64,000 nucleotides of DNA from Liopterus haemorrhoidalis. Taxonomy: Eukaryota; Arthropoda; Insecta; Coleoptera; Dytiscidae. A program made the translations under genes and the position numbers. The notes beneath the pieces were generated by a model. It did no database searches and was not told where the DNA came from. It saw only the letters and a program-made list of their open reading frames with translations. Below are positions 1-9,820 of this stretch, one piece after another. The stretch's first letter is position 1. Every line of letters starts with the position of its first letter. The stretch spans positions 31,846,731-31,910,730 of the forward strand of contig OZ020618.1 of assembly GCA_963971575.1 (NCBI GenBank), given 5' to 3'.

Positions 1-30
1 TGTTGCGCTTAACCAGTTTTCAAGTAAAAC

Positions 31-49
31 TTGAATTTTGAAAATTCAA
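31..49. repeat. 19-bp palindrome in each monomer (first copy)
   Basis: ttgaattttgaaaattcaa is a perfect inverted repeat, TTGAATTTT and AAAATTCAA, around a single central G. It is present in class A monomers throughout Domain I and in the class with cttgaatttt in Domain II. In the 130-bp B class the same place reads tgaattttggaaaattca, still an 8-bp inverted repeat with a two-base centre. In gtgaatttggaaaattc and catgaatttggaaaattc forms it is a 7-bp inverted repeat with a three-base centre (GGA). The dyad therefore persists in several monomer classes. It could extrude a short hairpin or cruciform or bind a dimeric protein; which, if either, is inference. Confidence 0.85.
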
Positions 50-83
50 CTATTTCTTTGCTATTTTCTGTCAATAATATCAT

Positions 84-107
84 AATTCTTGGTCAGAAAC
101 CAAAATT
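84..107. repeat. Second dyad with NF-I-like core (first copy)
   Basis: Bases 89-103 read TTGGT-CAGAA-ACCAA, two 5-bp arms around a 5-base spacer. Flanking AATT at 84-87 and 104-107 extends the stem to nine pairs with one bulged C at 88. Half-site and spacing resemble the nuclear factor I palindrome TTGGC-N5-GCCAA with one changed base per arm. Across the window the spacer is seen as cagaa, ctgaa, caaaa and cagga, while the arms are almost always intact. Exceptions are taatcag at 15581, 23326, 25778 and about 35070, and ctttgtcag at about 21262, 29780, 33005 and 39072. Domain II keeps the core but T107A breaks the outer AATT pairing. Binding by any protein is not shown. Confidence 0.6.
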
Positions 108-125
108 AGTGTTATGTACTTCTAA

Positions 126-133
126 AACATGTT
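126..133. repeat. Monomer-junction palindrome AACATGTT (first copy)
   Basis: The end of each class A monomer and the start of the next form the perfect 8-bp palindrome AACATGTT (126-129 plus 1-4 of the next copy). It recurs at nearly every junction in Domain I. In Domain II many junctions read aacgtgtt (A129G) or aacctgtt (A129C), which break the palindrome; A129G also adds a CpG. Occasional Domain I exceptions are aaaatatg (for example near 15,101, 22,845 and 31,363) and aaaaaatg (near 23,103, 31,621 and 34,848). Confidence 0.75.
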
Positions 134-387
134 GCGCTTAACCAGTTTTCTAGTAAAACTTGAATTTTGAAAATTCAACTATTTCTTTGCTATTTTCTGT
201 CAATAATATCATAATTCTTGGTCAGAAACCAAAATTAGTGTAATGTACTTCTATAACATGTTGCGCTTAACCAGTTTTCAAGTAAAACTTGAATTTTGAA
301 AATTCAACTATTTCTTTGCTATTTTCTGTCAATAATATCATAATTCTTGGTCAGAAACCAAAATTAGTGTTATGTACTTCTAAAACA

Positions 388-774
388 TGTTGCGCTTAAC
401 CAGCTTTCAAGTAAAACTTGAATTTTGAAAATTCAACTATTTCTTTGCTATTTTCTGTCAATAATACCATAATTCTTGGTCAGAAACCAAAATTAGTGAT
501 ATGTACTTCTAAAACATGTTGCGCTTAACCAGTTTTGAAGTAAAACTTGAATTTTGAAAATTCAACTATTTCTTTGCTATTTTCTGTCAATAATATCATA
601 ATTCTTGGTCAGAAACCAAAATTAGTGTTATATACTTCTAAAACATGTTGCGCTTAACCAGTTTTCAAGTAAAACGTGAATTTGGAAAATTCAACTATTT
701 CGTTGCTATTTTCTGTCAATAACATCATAATTCTTGGTCAGAAACCAAAATTAGTGTTATGTACTTCTAAAACA
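388..774 (+). repeat. E-D-B three-monomer cassette (first copy)
   Basis: Monomer 388-516 carries aataccat (T80C). Monomer 517-645 carries ttttgaag (C21G) and ends ttatatac (G116A). Monomer 646-774 is class B. The D marker gaag was found 20 times, at 537, 2860, 4538, 5828, 11249, 15253, 16543, 18222, 21579, 22998, 24288, 26740, 30097, 31516, 33323, 34742, 36032, 39389, 41969 and 42872, with an E monomer before it and a class B monomer after it wherever I looked. It is absent from the last 21 kb. It is the clearest recurring higher-order unit in Domain I. Confidence 0.85.
646..774 (+). repeat. Class B monomer, 129-bp form (first copy)
   Basis: It differs from class A by linked changes: cgtgaatttgg at 30-40, ttcgttg at 55-60 (T57G) and aataacatc (T78C). 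T31G and T57G each create a CpG, so this class has three CpGs against one in class A. The length stays 129 because the altered centre gaatttggaaaattc has the same number of bases. It typically follows the class D monomer, as here (D at 517-645), and repeats through all of Domain I. Confidence 0.88.
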
Positions 775-1290
775 TGTTGTGCTTAACCAGTTTTCAAGTA
801 AAACTTGAATTTTGAAAATTCAACTATTTCTTTGCTATTTTCTGTCAATAATATCATAATTCTTGGTCAGAAACCAAAATTAGTGTTATGTACTTCTAAA
901 ACATGTTGCGCTTAACCAGTTTTCAAGTAAAACTTGAATTTTGAAAATTCAACTATTTCTTTGCTATTTTCTGTCAATAATATCATAATTCTTGGTCAGA
1001 AACCAAAATTAGTGTTATGTACTTCTAAAACATGTTGCGCTTAACCAGTTTTCAAGTAAAACTTGAATTTTGAAAATTCAACTATTTCTTTGCTATTTTC
1101 TGTCAATAATATCATAATTCTTGGTCAGAAACCAAAATTAGTGTTATGTACTTCTAAAACATGTTGCGCTTAACCAGTTTTCAAGTAAAACTTGAATTTT
1201 GAAAATTCAACTATTTCTTTGCTATTTTCTGTCAATAATACCATAATTCTTGGTCAGAAACCAAAATTAGTGTTATGTACTTCTAAAACA

Positions 1291-1418
1291 TGTTGCGCTA
1301 ACCAGTTTTGAAAAAAAACTTGAATTTTGAAAATTCAACTATTTCTTTGCTATTTTCTGTCAATAATATCATAATTCTTGGTCTGAAACCAAAATTAGTG
1401 TTATGTCCTTCTAAAACA
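1291..1418 (+). repeat. 128-bp deletion monomer, seen twice
   Basis: The head reads tgttgcgctaaccag (a T lost at 9-10) and then ttttgaaaaaaaac in place of ttttcaagtaaaac, giving an A8 run. The same private combination is found at 10,327-10,454, 9036 bp downstream, followed in both places by a monomer with tctgaaacc/gtcctt and a class C monomer. Shared private changes show the two regions are copies. Upstream of both lies an E-type monomer. Confidence 0.85.
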
Positions 1419-1547
1419 TGTTGCGCTTAACCAGTTTTCAGCTAAAACGTGAATTTTGAAAATTCAACTATTTCGTTGCTATTTTCTGTCAATAACATCA
1501 TAATTCTTGGTCAGAAACCAAAATTAGTGTTATGTACTTCTAAAACA
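1419..1547 (+). repeat. Class C monomer (first copy)
   Basis: It has cagctaaaacgtg at 21-33 (A23G, G24C, T31G), then a class A palindrome centre, ttcgttg and aataacatc. It is almost always preceded by a monomer whose tail carries tctgaaacc (A95T) and gtccttct (A118C), so the diagnostic changes straddle two neighbouring monomers and travel together. It recurs throughout Domain I, often twice with one gttaaac monomer between, as at 1419 and about 1677. A derived form reads cagctaaaacatg (for example near 22,098, 30,616, 33,842, 39,907 and 43,390). Confidence 0.85.
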
Positions 1548-1934
1548 TGTTGCGCTTAACCAGTTTTCAAGTTAAACTTGAATTTTGAAAATTCAACTAT
1601 TTCTTTGCTATTTTCTGTCAATAACATCATAATTCTTGGTCTGAAACCAAAATTAGTGTTATGTCCTTCTAAAACATGTTGCGCTTAACCAGTTTTCAGC
1701 TAAAACGTGAATTTTGAAAATTCAACTATTTCGTTGCTATTTTCTGTCAATAACATCATAATTCTTGGTCAGAAACCAAAATTAGTGTTATGTACTTGTA
1801 AAACATGTTGCGCTTAACCAGTTTTCAAGTAAAACTTGAATTTTGAAAATTCAACTATTTCTTTGCTATTTTCTGTCAATAATATCATAATTCTTGGTCA
1901 GAAACCAAAATTAGTTTTATGTACTTCTAAAACA

Positions 1935-2064
1935 TGTTGCGCTTAACCAGTTTTCAAGTAAAACGTGAATTTTGGAAAATTCAACTATTTCGTTGCTATT
2001 TTCTGTCAATAACATCATAATTCTTGGTCAGAAACCAAAATTAGTGTTATGTACTTCTAAAACA
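1935..2064 (+). repeat. Class B monomer, 130-bp form (first copy)
   Basis: This form has the class B changes but reads gtgaattttggaaaattc, one base longer than class A at the palindrome centre, so the monomer is 130 bp. It usually follows copies ending agttttatg (near 1915, 3979, 9790, 12370, 14695) or acttctaaaac/acttcttaaac. These copies shift register by one base, which is why block offsets are multiples of 129 plus a few bases. Confidence 0.85.
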
Positions 2065-5000
2065 TGTTGCGCTTAACCAGTTTTCAAGTAAAACTTGAAT
2101 TTTGAAAATTCAACTATTTCTTTGCTATTTTCTGTCAATAATATCATAATTCTTGGTCAGAAACCAAAATTAGTGTTATGTACTTCTAAAACATGTTGCG
2201 CTTAACCAGTTTTCAAGTAAAACTTGAATTTTGAAAATTCAACTATTTCTTTGCTATTTTCTGTCAATAATATCATAATTCTTGGTCAGAAACCAAAATT
2301 AGTGTTATGTACTTCTAAAACATGTTGCGCTTAACCAGTTTTCAATTAAAACGTGAATTTTGGAAAATTCAACTATTTCGTTGCTATTTTCTGTCAATAA
2401 CATCATAATTCTTGGTCAGAAACCAAAATTAGTGTTATGTACTTCTAAAACATGTTGCGCTTAACCAGTTTTCAAGTAAAACTTGAATTTTGAAAATTCA
2501 ACTATTTCTTTGCTATTTTCTGTCAATAATATCATAATTCTTGGTCAGAAACCAAAATTAGTGTTATGTACTTCTAAAACATGTTGCGCTTAACCAGTTT
2601 TCAAGTAAAACTTGAATTTTGAAAATTCAACTATTTCTTTGCTATTTTCTGTCAATAATATCATAATTCTTGGTCAGAAACCAAAATTAGTGTTATGTTC
2701 TTCTAAAACATGTTGCGCTTAACCAGTTTTCAAGTAAAACTTACATTTTGAAAATTCAACTATTTCTTTGCTATTTTCTGTCAATAATACCATAATTCTT
2801 GGTCAGAAACCAAAATTAGTGTTATGTACTTCTAAAACATGTTGCGCTTAACCAGTTTTGAAGTAAAACTTGAATTTTGAAAATTCAACGATTTCTTTGC
2901 TATTTTCTGTCAATAATATCATAATTCTTGGTCAGAAACCAAAATTAGTGTTATATACTTCTAAAACATGTTGCGCTTAACCAGTTTTCAAGTACAACGT
3001 GAATTTGGAAAATTCAACTATTTCGTTGCTATTTTCTGTCAATAACATCATAATTCTTGGTCAGAAACCAAAATTAGTGTTATGTACTTCTAAAACATGT
3101 TGCGCTTAACCAGTTTTCAAGTAAAACTTGAATTTTGAAAATTCAACTATTTCTTTGCTATTTTCTGTCAATCATATCATAATTCTTGGTCAGAAACCAA
3201 AATTAGTGTAATGTACTTCTATAACATGTTGCGCTTAACCAGTTTTCAAGTAAAACTTGAATTTTGAAAATTCAACTATTTCTTTGCTATTTTCTGTCAA
3301 TAATATCATAATTCTTGGTCTGAAACCAAAATTAGTGTTATGTCCTTCTAAAACATGTTGCGCTTAACCAGTTTTCAGCTAAAACGTGAATTTTGAAAAT
3401 TCAACTATTTCGTTGCTATTTTCTGTCAATAACATCATAATTCTTGGTCAGAAACCAAAATTAGTGTTATGTACTTCTAAAACATGTTGCGCTTAACCAG
3501 TTTTCAAGTTAAACTTGAATTTTGAAAATTCAACTATTTCTTTGCTATTTTCTGTCAATAACATCATAATTCTTGGTCTGAAACCAAAATTAGTGTTATG
3601 TCCTTCTAAAACATGTTGCGCTTAACCAGTTTTCAGCTAAAACGTGAATTTTGAAAATTCAACTATTTCGTTGCTATTTTCTGTCAATAACATCATAATT
3701 CTTGGTCAGAAACCAAAATTAGTGTTATGTACTTCTAAAACATGTTGCGCTTAACCAGTTTTCAAGTAAAACTTGAATTTTGAAAATTCAACTATTTCTT
3801 TGCTATTTTCTGTCAATAATATCATAATTCTTGGTCAGAAACCAAAATTAGTGTTATGTACTTCTAAAACATGTTGCGCTTAACCAGTTTTCAAGTAAAA
3901 CTTGAATTTTGAAAATTCAACTATTTCTTTGCTATTTTCTGTCAATAATATCATAATTCTTGGTCAGAAACCAAAATTAGTTTTATGTACTTCTAAAACA
4001 TGTTGCGCTTAACCAGTTTTCAAGTAAAACGTAAATTTTGCAAAATTCAACTATTTCGTTGCTATTTTCTGTCAATAACATCATAATTCTTGGTCAGAAA
4101 CCAAAATTAGTGTTATGTACTTCTAAAACATGTTGCGCTTAACCAGTTTTCAAGTAAAACTTGAATTTTGAAAATTCAACTATTTCTTTGCTATTTTCTG
4201 TCAATAATATCATAATTCTTGGTCAGAAACCAAAATTAGTGTTATGTACTTCTAAAACATGTTGCGCTTAACCAGTTTTCAAGTAAAACTTGAATTTTGA
4301 AAATTCAACTATTTCTTTGCTATTTTCTGTCAATAATATCATAATTCTTGGTCAGAAACCAAAATTAGTGTTATGTACTTCTAAAACATGTTGCGCTTAA
4401 CCAGTTTTCAAGTAAAACTTGAGTTTTGAAAATTCAACTATTTCTTTGCTATTTTCTGTCAATAATACCATAATTCTTGGTCAGAAACCAAAATGAGTGT
4501 TATGTACTTCTAAAACATGTTGCGCTTAACCAGTTTTGAAGTAAAACTTGAATTTTGAAAATTCAACTATTTCTTTGCTATTTTCTGTCAATAATATCAT
4601 AATTCTTGGTCAGAAACCAAAATTAGTGTTATATACTTCTAAAACATGTTGCGCTTAACCAGTTTTCAAGTAAAACGTGAATTTGGAAAATTCAACTATT
4701 TCGTTGCTATTTTCTGTCAATAACATCATAATTCTTGGTCAGAAACCAAAATTAGTGTCATGTACTTCTAAAACATGTTGCGCTTAACCAGTTTTCAAGT
4801 AAAACTTGAATTTTGAAAATTCAACTATTTCTTTGCTATTTTCTGTCAATAATATCATAATTCTTGGTCAGAAACCAAAATTAGTGTAATGTACTTCTAT
4901 AACATGTTGCGCTTAACCAGTTTTCAAGTAAAACTTGAATTTTGAAAATTCAACTATTTCTTTGCTATTTTCTGTCAATAATATCATAATTCTTGGTCTG

Positions 5001-8000
5001 AAACCAAAATTAGTGTTATGTCCTTCTAAAACATGTTGCGCTTAACCAGTTTTCAGCTAAAACGTGAATTTTGAAAATTCAACTATTTCGTTGCTATTTT
5101 CTGTCAATAACATCATAATTCTTGGTCAGAAACCAAAATTAGTGTTATGTACTTCTAAAACATGTTGCGCTTAACCAGTTTTCAAGTTAAACTTGAATTT
5201 TGAAAATTCAACTATTTCTTTGCTATTTTCTGTCAATAACATCATAATTCTTGGTCTGAAACCAAAATTAGTGTTATGTCCTTCTAAAACATGTTGCGCT
5301 TAACCAGTTTTCAGCTAAAACGTGAATTTTGAAAATTCAACTATTTCGTTGCTATTTTCTGTCAATAACATCATAATTCTTGGTCAGAAACCAAAATTAG
5401 TGTTATGTACTTCTAAAACATGTTGCGCTTAACCAGTTTTCAAGTAAAACTTGAATTTTGAAAATTCAACTATTTCTTTGCTATTTTCTGTCAATAATAT
5501 CATAATTCTTGGTCAGAAACCAAAATTAGTGTTATGTACTTCTAAAACATGTTGCGCTTAACCAGTTTTCAAGTAAAACTTGAATTTTGAAAATTCAACT
5601 ATTTCTTTGCTATTTTCTGTCAATAATATCATAATTCTTGGTCAGAAACCAAAATTAGTGTTATGTACTTCTAAAACATGTTGCGCTTAACCAGCTTTCA
5701 AGTAAAACTTGAATTTTGAAAATTCAACTATTTCTTTGCTATTTTCTGTCAATAATACCATAATTCTTGGTCAGAAACCAAAATTAGTGTTATGTACTTC
5801 TAAAACATGTTGCGCTTAACCAGTTTTGAAGTAAAACTTGAATTTTGAAAATTCAACTATTTCTTTGCTATTTTCTGTCAATAATATCATAATTCTTGGT
5901 CAGAAACCAAAGTTAGTGTTATATACTTCTAAAACATGTTGCGCTTAACCAGTTTTCAAGTAAAACGTGAATTTGGAAAATTCAACTATTTCGTTGCTAT
6001 TTTCTGTCAATAACATCATAATTCTTGGTCAGAAACCAAAATTAGTGTTATGTACTTCTAAAACATGTTGCGCTTAACCAGTTTTCAAGTAAAACTTGAA
6101 TTTTGAAAATTCAACTATTTCTTTGCTATTTTCTGTCAATAATATCATAATTCTTGGTCAGAAACCAAAATTAGTGTAATGTACTTCTATAACATGTTGC
6201 GCTTAACCAGTTTTCAAGTAAAACTTGAATTTTGAAAATTCAACTATTTCTTTGCTATTTTCTGTCAATAATATCATAATTCTTGGTCTGAAACCAAAAT
6301 TAGTGTTATGTCCTTCTAAAACATGTTGCGCTTAACCAGTTTTCAGCTAAAACGTGAATTTTGAAAATTCAACTATTTCGTTGCTATTTTCTGTCAATAA
6401 CATCATAATTCTTGGTCAGAAACCAAAATTAGTGTTATGTACTTCTAAAACATGTTGCGCTTAACCAGTTTTCAGCTAAAACGTGAATTTTGAAAATTCA
6501 ACTATTTCGTTGCTATTTTCTGTCAATAATATCATAATTCTTGGTCAGAAACCAAAATTAGTGTTATGTACTTCTAAAACATGTTGCGCTTAACCAGTTT
6601 TCAAGTAAAACTTGAATTTTGAAAATTCAACTATTTCTTTGCTATTTTCTGTCAATAATATCATAATTCTTGGTCAGAAACCAAAATTAGTGTTATGTAC
6701 TTCTAAAACATGTTGCGCTTAACCAGTTTTCAAGTTAAACTTGAATTTTGAAAATTCAAATATTTCTTTGCTATTTTCTGTCAATAATATCATAATTCTT
6801 GGTCAGAAACCAAAATTAGTGTTATGTACTTCTAAAACATGTTGCGCTTAACCAGTTTTCAAGTAAAACGTGAATTTTGGAAAATTCAACTATTTCGTTG
6901 CTATTTTCTGTCAATAACATCATAATTCTTGGTCAGAAACCAAAATTAGTGTTATGTACTTCTAAAACATGTTGCGCTTAACCAGTTTTCAAGTAAAACT
7001 TGAATTTTGAAAATTCAACTATTTCTTTGCTATTTTCTGTCAATAATATCATAATTCTTGGTCAGAAACCAAAATTAGTGTTATGTACTTCTAAAACATG
7101 TTGCGCTTAACCAGTTTTCAAGTAAAACGTGAATTTGGAAAATTCAACTATTTCGTTGCTATTTTCTGTCAATAACATCATAATTCTTGGTCAGAAACCA
7201 AAATTAGTGTTATGTACTTCTAAAACATGTTGCGCTTAACCAGTTTTCAAGTAATACTTGAATTTTGAAAATTCAACTATTTCTTTGCTATTTTCTGTCA
7301 ATAATATCATAATTCTTGGTCAGAAACCAAAATTAGTGTTATGTACTTCTATAACATGTTGCGCTTAACCAGTTTTCAAGTAAAACTTGAATTTTGAAAA
7401 TTCAACTATTTCTTTGCTATTTTCTGTCAATAATATCATAATTCTTGGTCAGAAACCAAAATTAGTGTTATGTACTTCTAAAACATGTTGCGCTTAACCA
7501 GTTTTCAAGTAAAACGTGAATTTTGGAAAATTCAACTATTTCGTTGCTATTTTCTGTCAATAACATCATAATTCTTGGTCAGAAACCAAAATTAGTGTTA
7601 TGTTCTTCTAAAACATGTTGCGCTTAACCAGTTTTCAAGTAAAACTTGAATTTTGAAAATTCAACTATTTCTTCGCTATTTTCTGTCAATAATATCATAA
7701 TTCTTGGTCAGAAACCAAAATTAGTGTTATGTCCTTCTAAAACATGTTGCGCTTAACCAGTTTTCAAGTAAAACTTGAATTTTGAAAATTCAACTATTTC
7801 TTTGCTATTTTCTGTCAATAATATCATAATTCTTGGTCAGAAACCAAAATTAGTGTTATGTACTTCTATAACATGTTGCGCTTAACCAGTTTTCAAGTTA
7901 AACTTGAATTTTGAAAATTCAACTATTTCTTTGCTATTTTCTGTCAATAATATCATAATTCTTGGTCAGAAACCAAAATTAGTGTTATGTACTTCTTAAA

Positions 8001-8261
8001 CATGTTGCGCTTAACCAGTTTTCAAGTAAAACGTGAATTTTGGAAAATTCAACTATTTCGTTGCTATTTTCTGTCAATAACATCATAATTCTTGGTCAGA
8101 AACCAAAATTAGTGTTATGTACTTCTAAAACATGTTGCGCTTAACCAGTTTTCAAGTAAAACGTGAATTAGGAAAATTCAACTATTTCGTTGCTATTTTC
8201 TGTCAATAACATCATAATTCTTGGTCAGAAACCAAAATTAGTGTTATGTACTTCTAAAACA

Positions 8262-8390
8262 TGTTGCGCTTAGCCAGTTTTCAAGTAAAACGTGAATTTT
8301 GAAAATTCAACTATTTCGTTGCTATTTTATTTCATTAACATCATTATTCTTGGTCAGAAACCAAAATTAGTGTTATGTACTTCTAAAACA
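8262..8390 (+). repeat. Divergent monomer with clustered changes (first of seven)
   Basis: Bases 68-86 read atttcattaacatcattattc in place of the usual ctgtcaataacatcataattc, four substitutions in about 20 bases, while the rest is ordinary class B-like sequence. Similar monomers are found near 22,400, 30,918, 34,144, 40,210, 43,821 and 44,466. The later ones are linked by block copying (offsets 8518, 11744 and 9292). This first copy also has cttagccag and cgtgaattttg, whereas the later ones have cttgaattttg. It looks like an older lineage or a conversion patch. Confidence 0.75.
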
Positions 8391-8529
8391 TGTTGCGCTT
8401 AACCAGTTTTCAAGTAAAACGTGAATTTGGAAAATTCAACTATTTCTTTGCTATTTTCTGTCAATAATATCATAATTCTTGGTCAGAAACCAAAATTAGT
8501 GTTTTGTACTTCTAAAACATGTTGCGCTT

Positions 8530-9820
8530 AGCCAGTTTTCAAGTAAAACTTGAATTTTGAAAATTCAACTATTTCTTTGCTATTTTCTTTTAATAATATC
8601 ATAATTCTTGGTCAGAAACCAAAATTAGTGTTATGTACTTCTATAACATGTTGCGCTTAACCAGTTTTCAAGTAAAACTTGATTTTTGAAAATTCAACTA
8701 TTTCTTTGCTATTTTCTGTCAATAATATCATAATTCTTGGTCAGAAACCAAAATTAGTGTTATGTACTTCTAAAACATGTTGCGCTTAACCAGTTTTCAA
8801 GTAAAACGTGAATTTGGAAAATTCAACTATTTCGTTGCTATTTTCTGTCAATAACATCATAATTCTTGGTCAGAAACCAAAATTAGTGTTATGTACTTCT
8901 AAAACATGTTGCGCTTAACCAGTTTTCAAGTAAAACTTGAATTTTGAAAATTCAACTATTTCTTTGCTATTTTCTGTCAATAATACCATAATTCTTGGTC
9001 AGAAACCAAAATTAGTGTTATGTACTTCTAAAACATGTTGCGCTTAACCAGTTTTCAAGTAAAACTTGAATTTTGAAAATTCAACTATTTCTTTGCTATT
9101 TTCTGTCAATAATATCATAATTCTTGGTCAGAAACCAAAATTAGTGTAATGTACTTCTATAACATGTTGCGCTTAACCAGTTTTCAAGTAAAACTTGAAT
9201 TTTGAAAATTCAACTATTTCTTTGCTATTTTCTTTTAATAATATCATAATTCTTGGTCAGAAACCAAAATTAGTGTTATGTACTTCTATAACATGTTGCG
9301 CTTAACCAGTTTTCAAGTAAAACTTGAATTTTGAAAATTCAACTATTTCTTTGCTATTTTCTGTCAATAATATCATAATTCTTGGTCAGAAACCAAAATT
9401 AGTGTTATGTACTTCTAAAACATGTTGCGCTTAACCAGTTTTCAAGTAAAACGTGAATTTGGAAAATTCAACTATTTCGTTGCTATTTTCTGTCAATAAC
9501 ATCATAATTCTTGGTCAGAAACCAAAATTAGTGTTATGTACTTCTAAAACATGTTGCGCTTAACCAGTTTTCAAGTAAAACTTGAATTTTGAAAATTCAA
9601 CTATTTCTTTGCTATTTTCTGTCAATAATATCATATTTCTTGGTCAGAAACCAAAATTAGTGTAATGTACTTCTATAACATGTTGCGCTTAACCAGTTTT
9701 CAAGTAAAACTTGAATTTTGAAAATTCAACTATTTCTTTGCTATTTTCTGTCAATAATATCATAATTCTTGGTCAGAAACCAAAATTAGTTTTATGTACT
9801 TCTAAAACATGTTGCGCTTA
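8530..9820 (+). repeat. Local five-monomer duplication, offset 645 bp
   Basis: The private motif ttttcttttaataat occurs at about 8,587 and 9,232, exactly five monomers apart, followed both times by a ctataac tail, a class A monomer and a class B monomer. The copies then diverge: aataccat near 8,987 against the unusual tcatatttc near 9,632. Edges are approximate. Confidence 0.6.

Larger units (their letters stand above)
1..129 (+). repeat. Reference monomer, class A (consensus of Domain I)
   Basis: This monomer is identical or nearly so to the commonest type in the first 55 kb and is used here for numbering. Landmarks: tgttgcgctt (1-10, the only CpGs-containing site, at 6-7); aaccagtttt (11-20); the palindrome ttgaattttgaaaattcaa (31-49); tatttctttg (51-60); tcaataatat (71-80); the dyad core ttggtcagaaaccaa (89-103); gttatgtact (111-120). 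The most constant parts across the window are about 1-16 and 84-106. The variable sites cluster at 17-31, 39-41, 57, 78-83, 95, 107, 113-118 and 125-129. Choice of the start is arbitrary, because the window happens to begin on this anchor. Confidence 0.95.

Noticed and set aside
31..107. Rho-independent terminators or ncRNA hairpins from the inverted repeats
   Set aside because: The arms are AT-rich, there is no GC stem followed by a U run, and no adjoining gene. The dyads are better described as DNA symmetry elements.
630..645. TATA-like promoter (ttatatac) in class D monomers
   Set aside because: It is a single G116A change in a repeat that is AT-rich throughout, with no gene downstream. 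Satellite transcription cannot be judged from this.
700..720. Possible CENP-B box around ttcgttgctattttctg in class B monomers
   Set aside because: The TTCG start fits, but the required downstream A and CGGG positions are T and TTTC. The essential CENP-B bases are missing, in class B and in Domain II.
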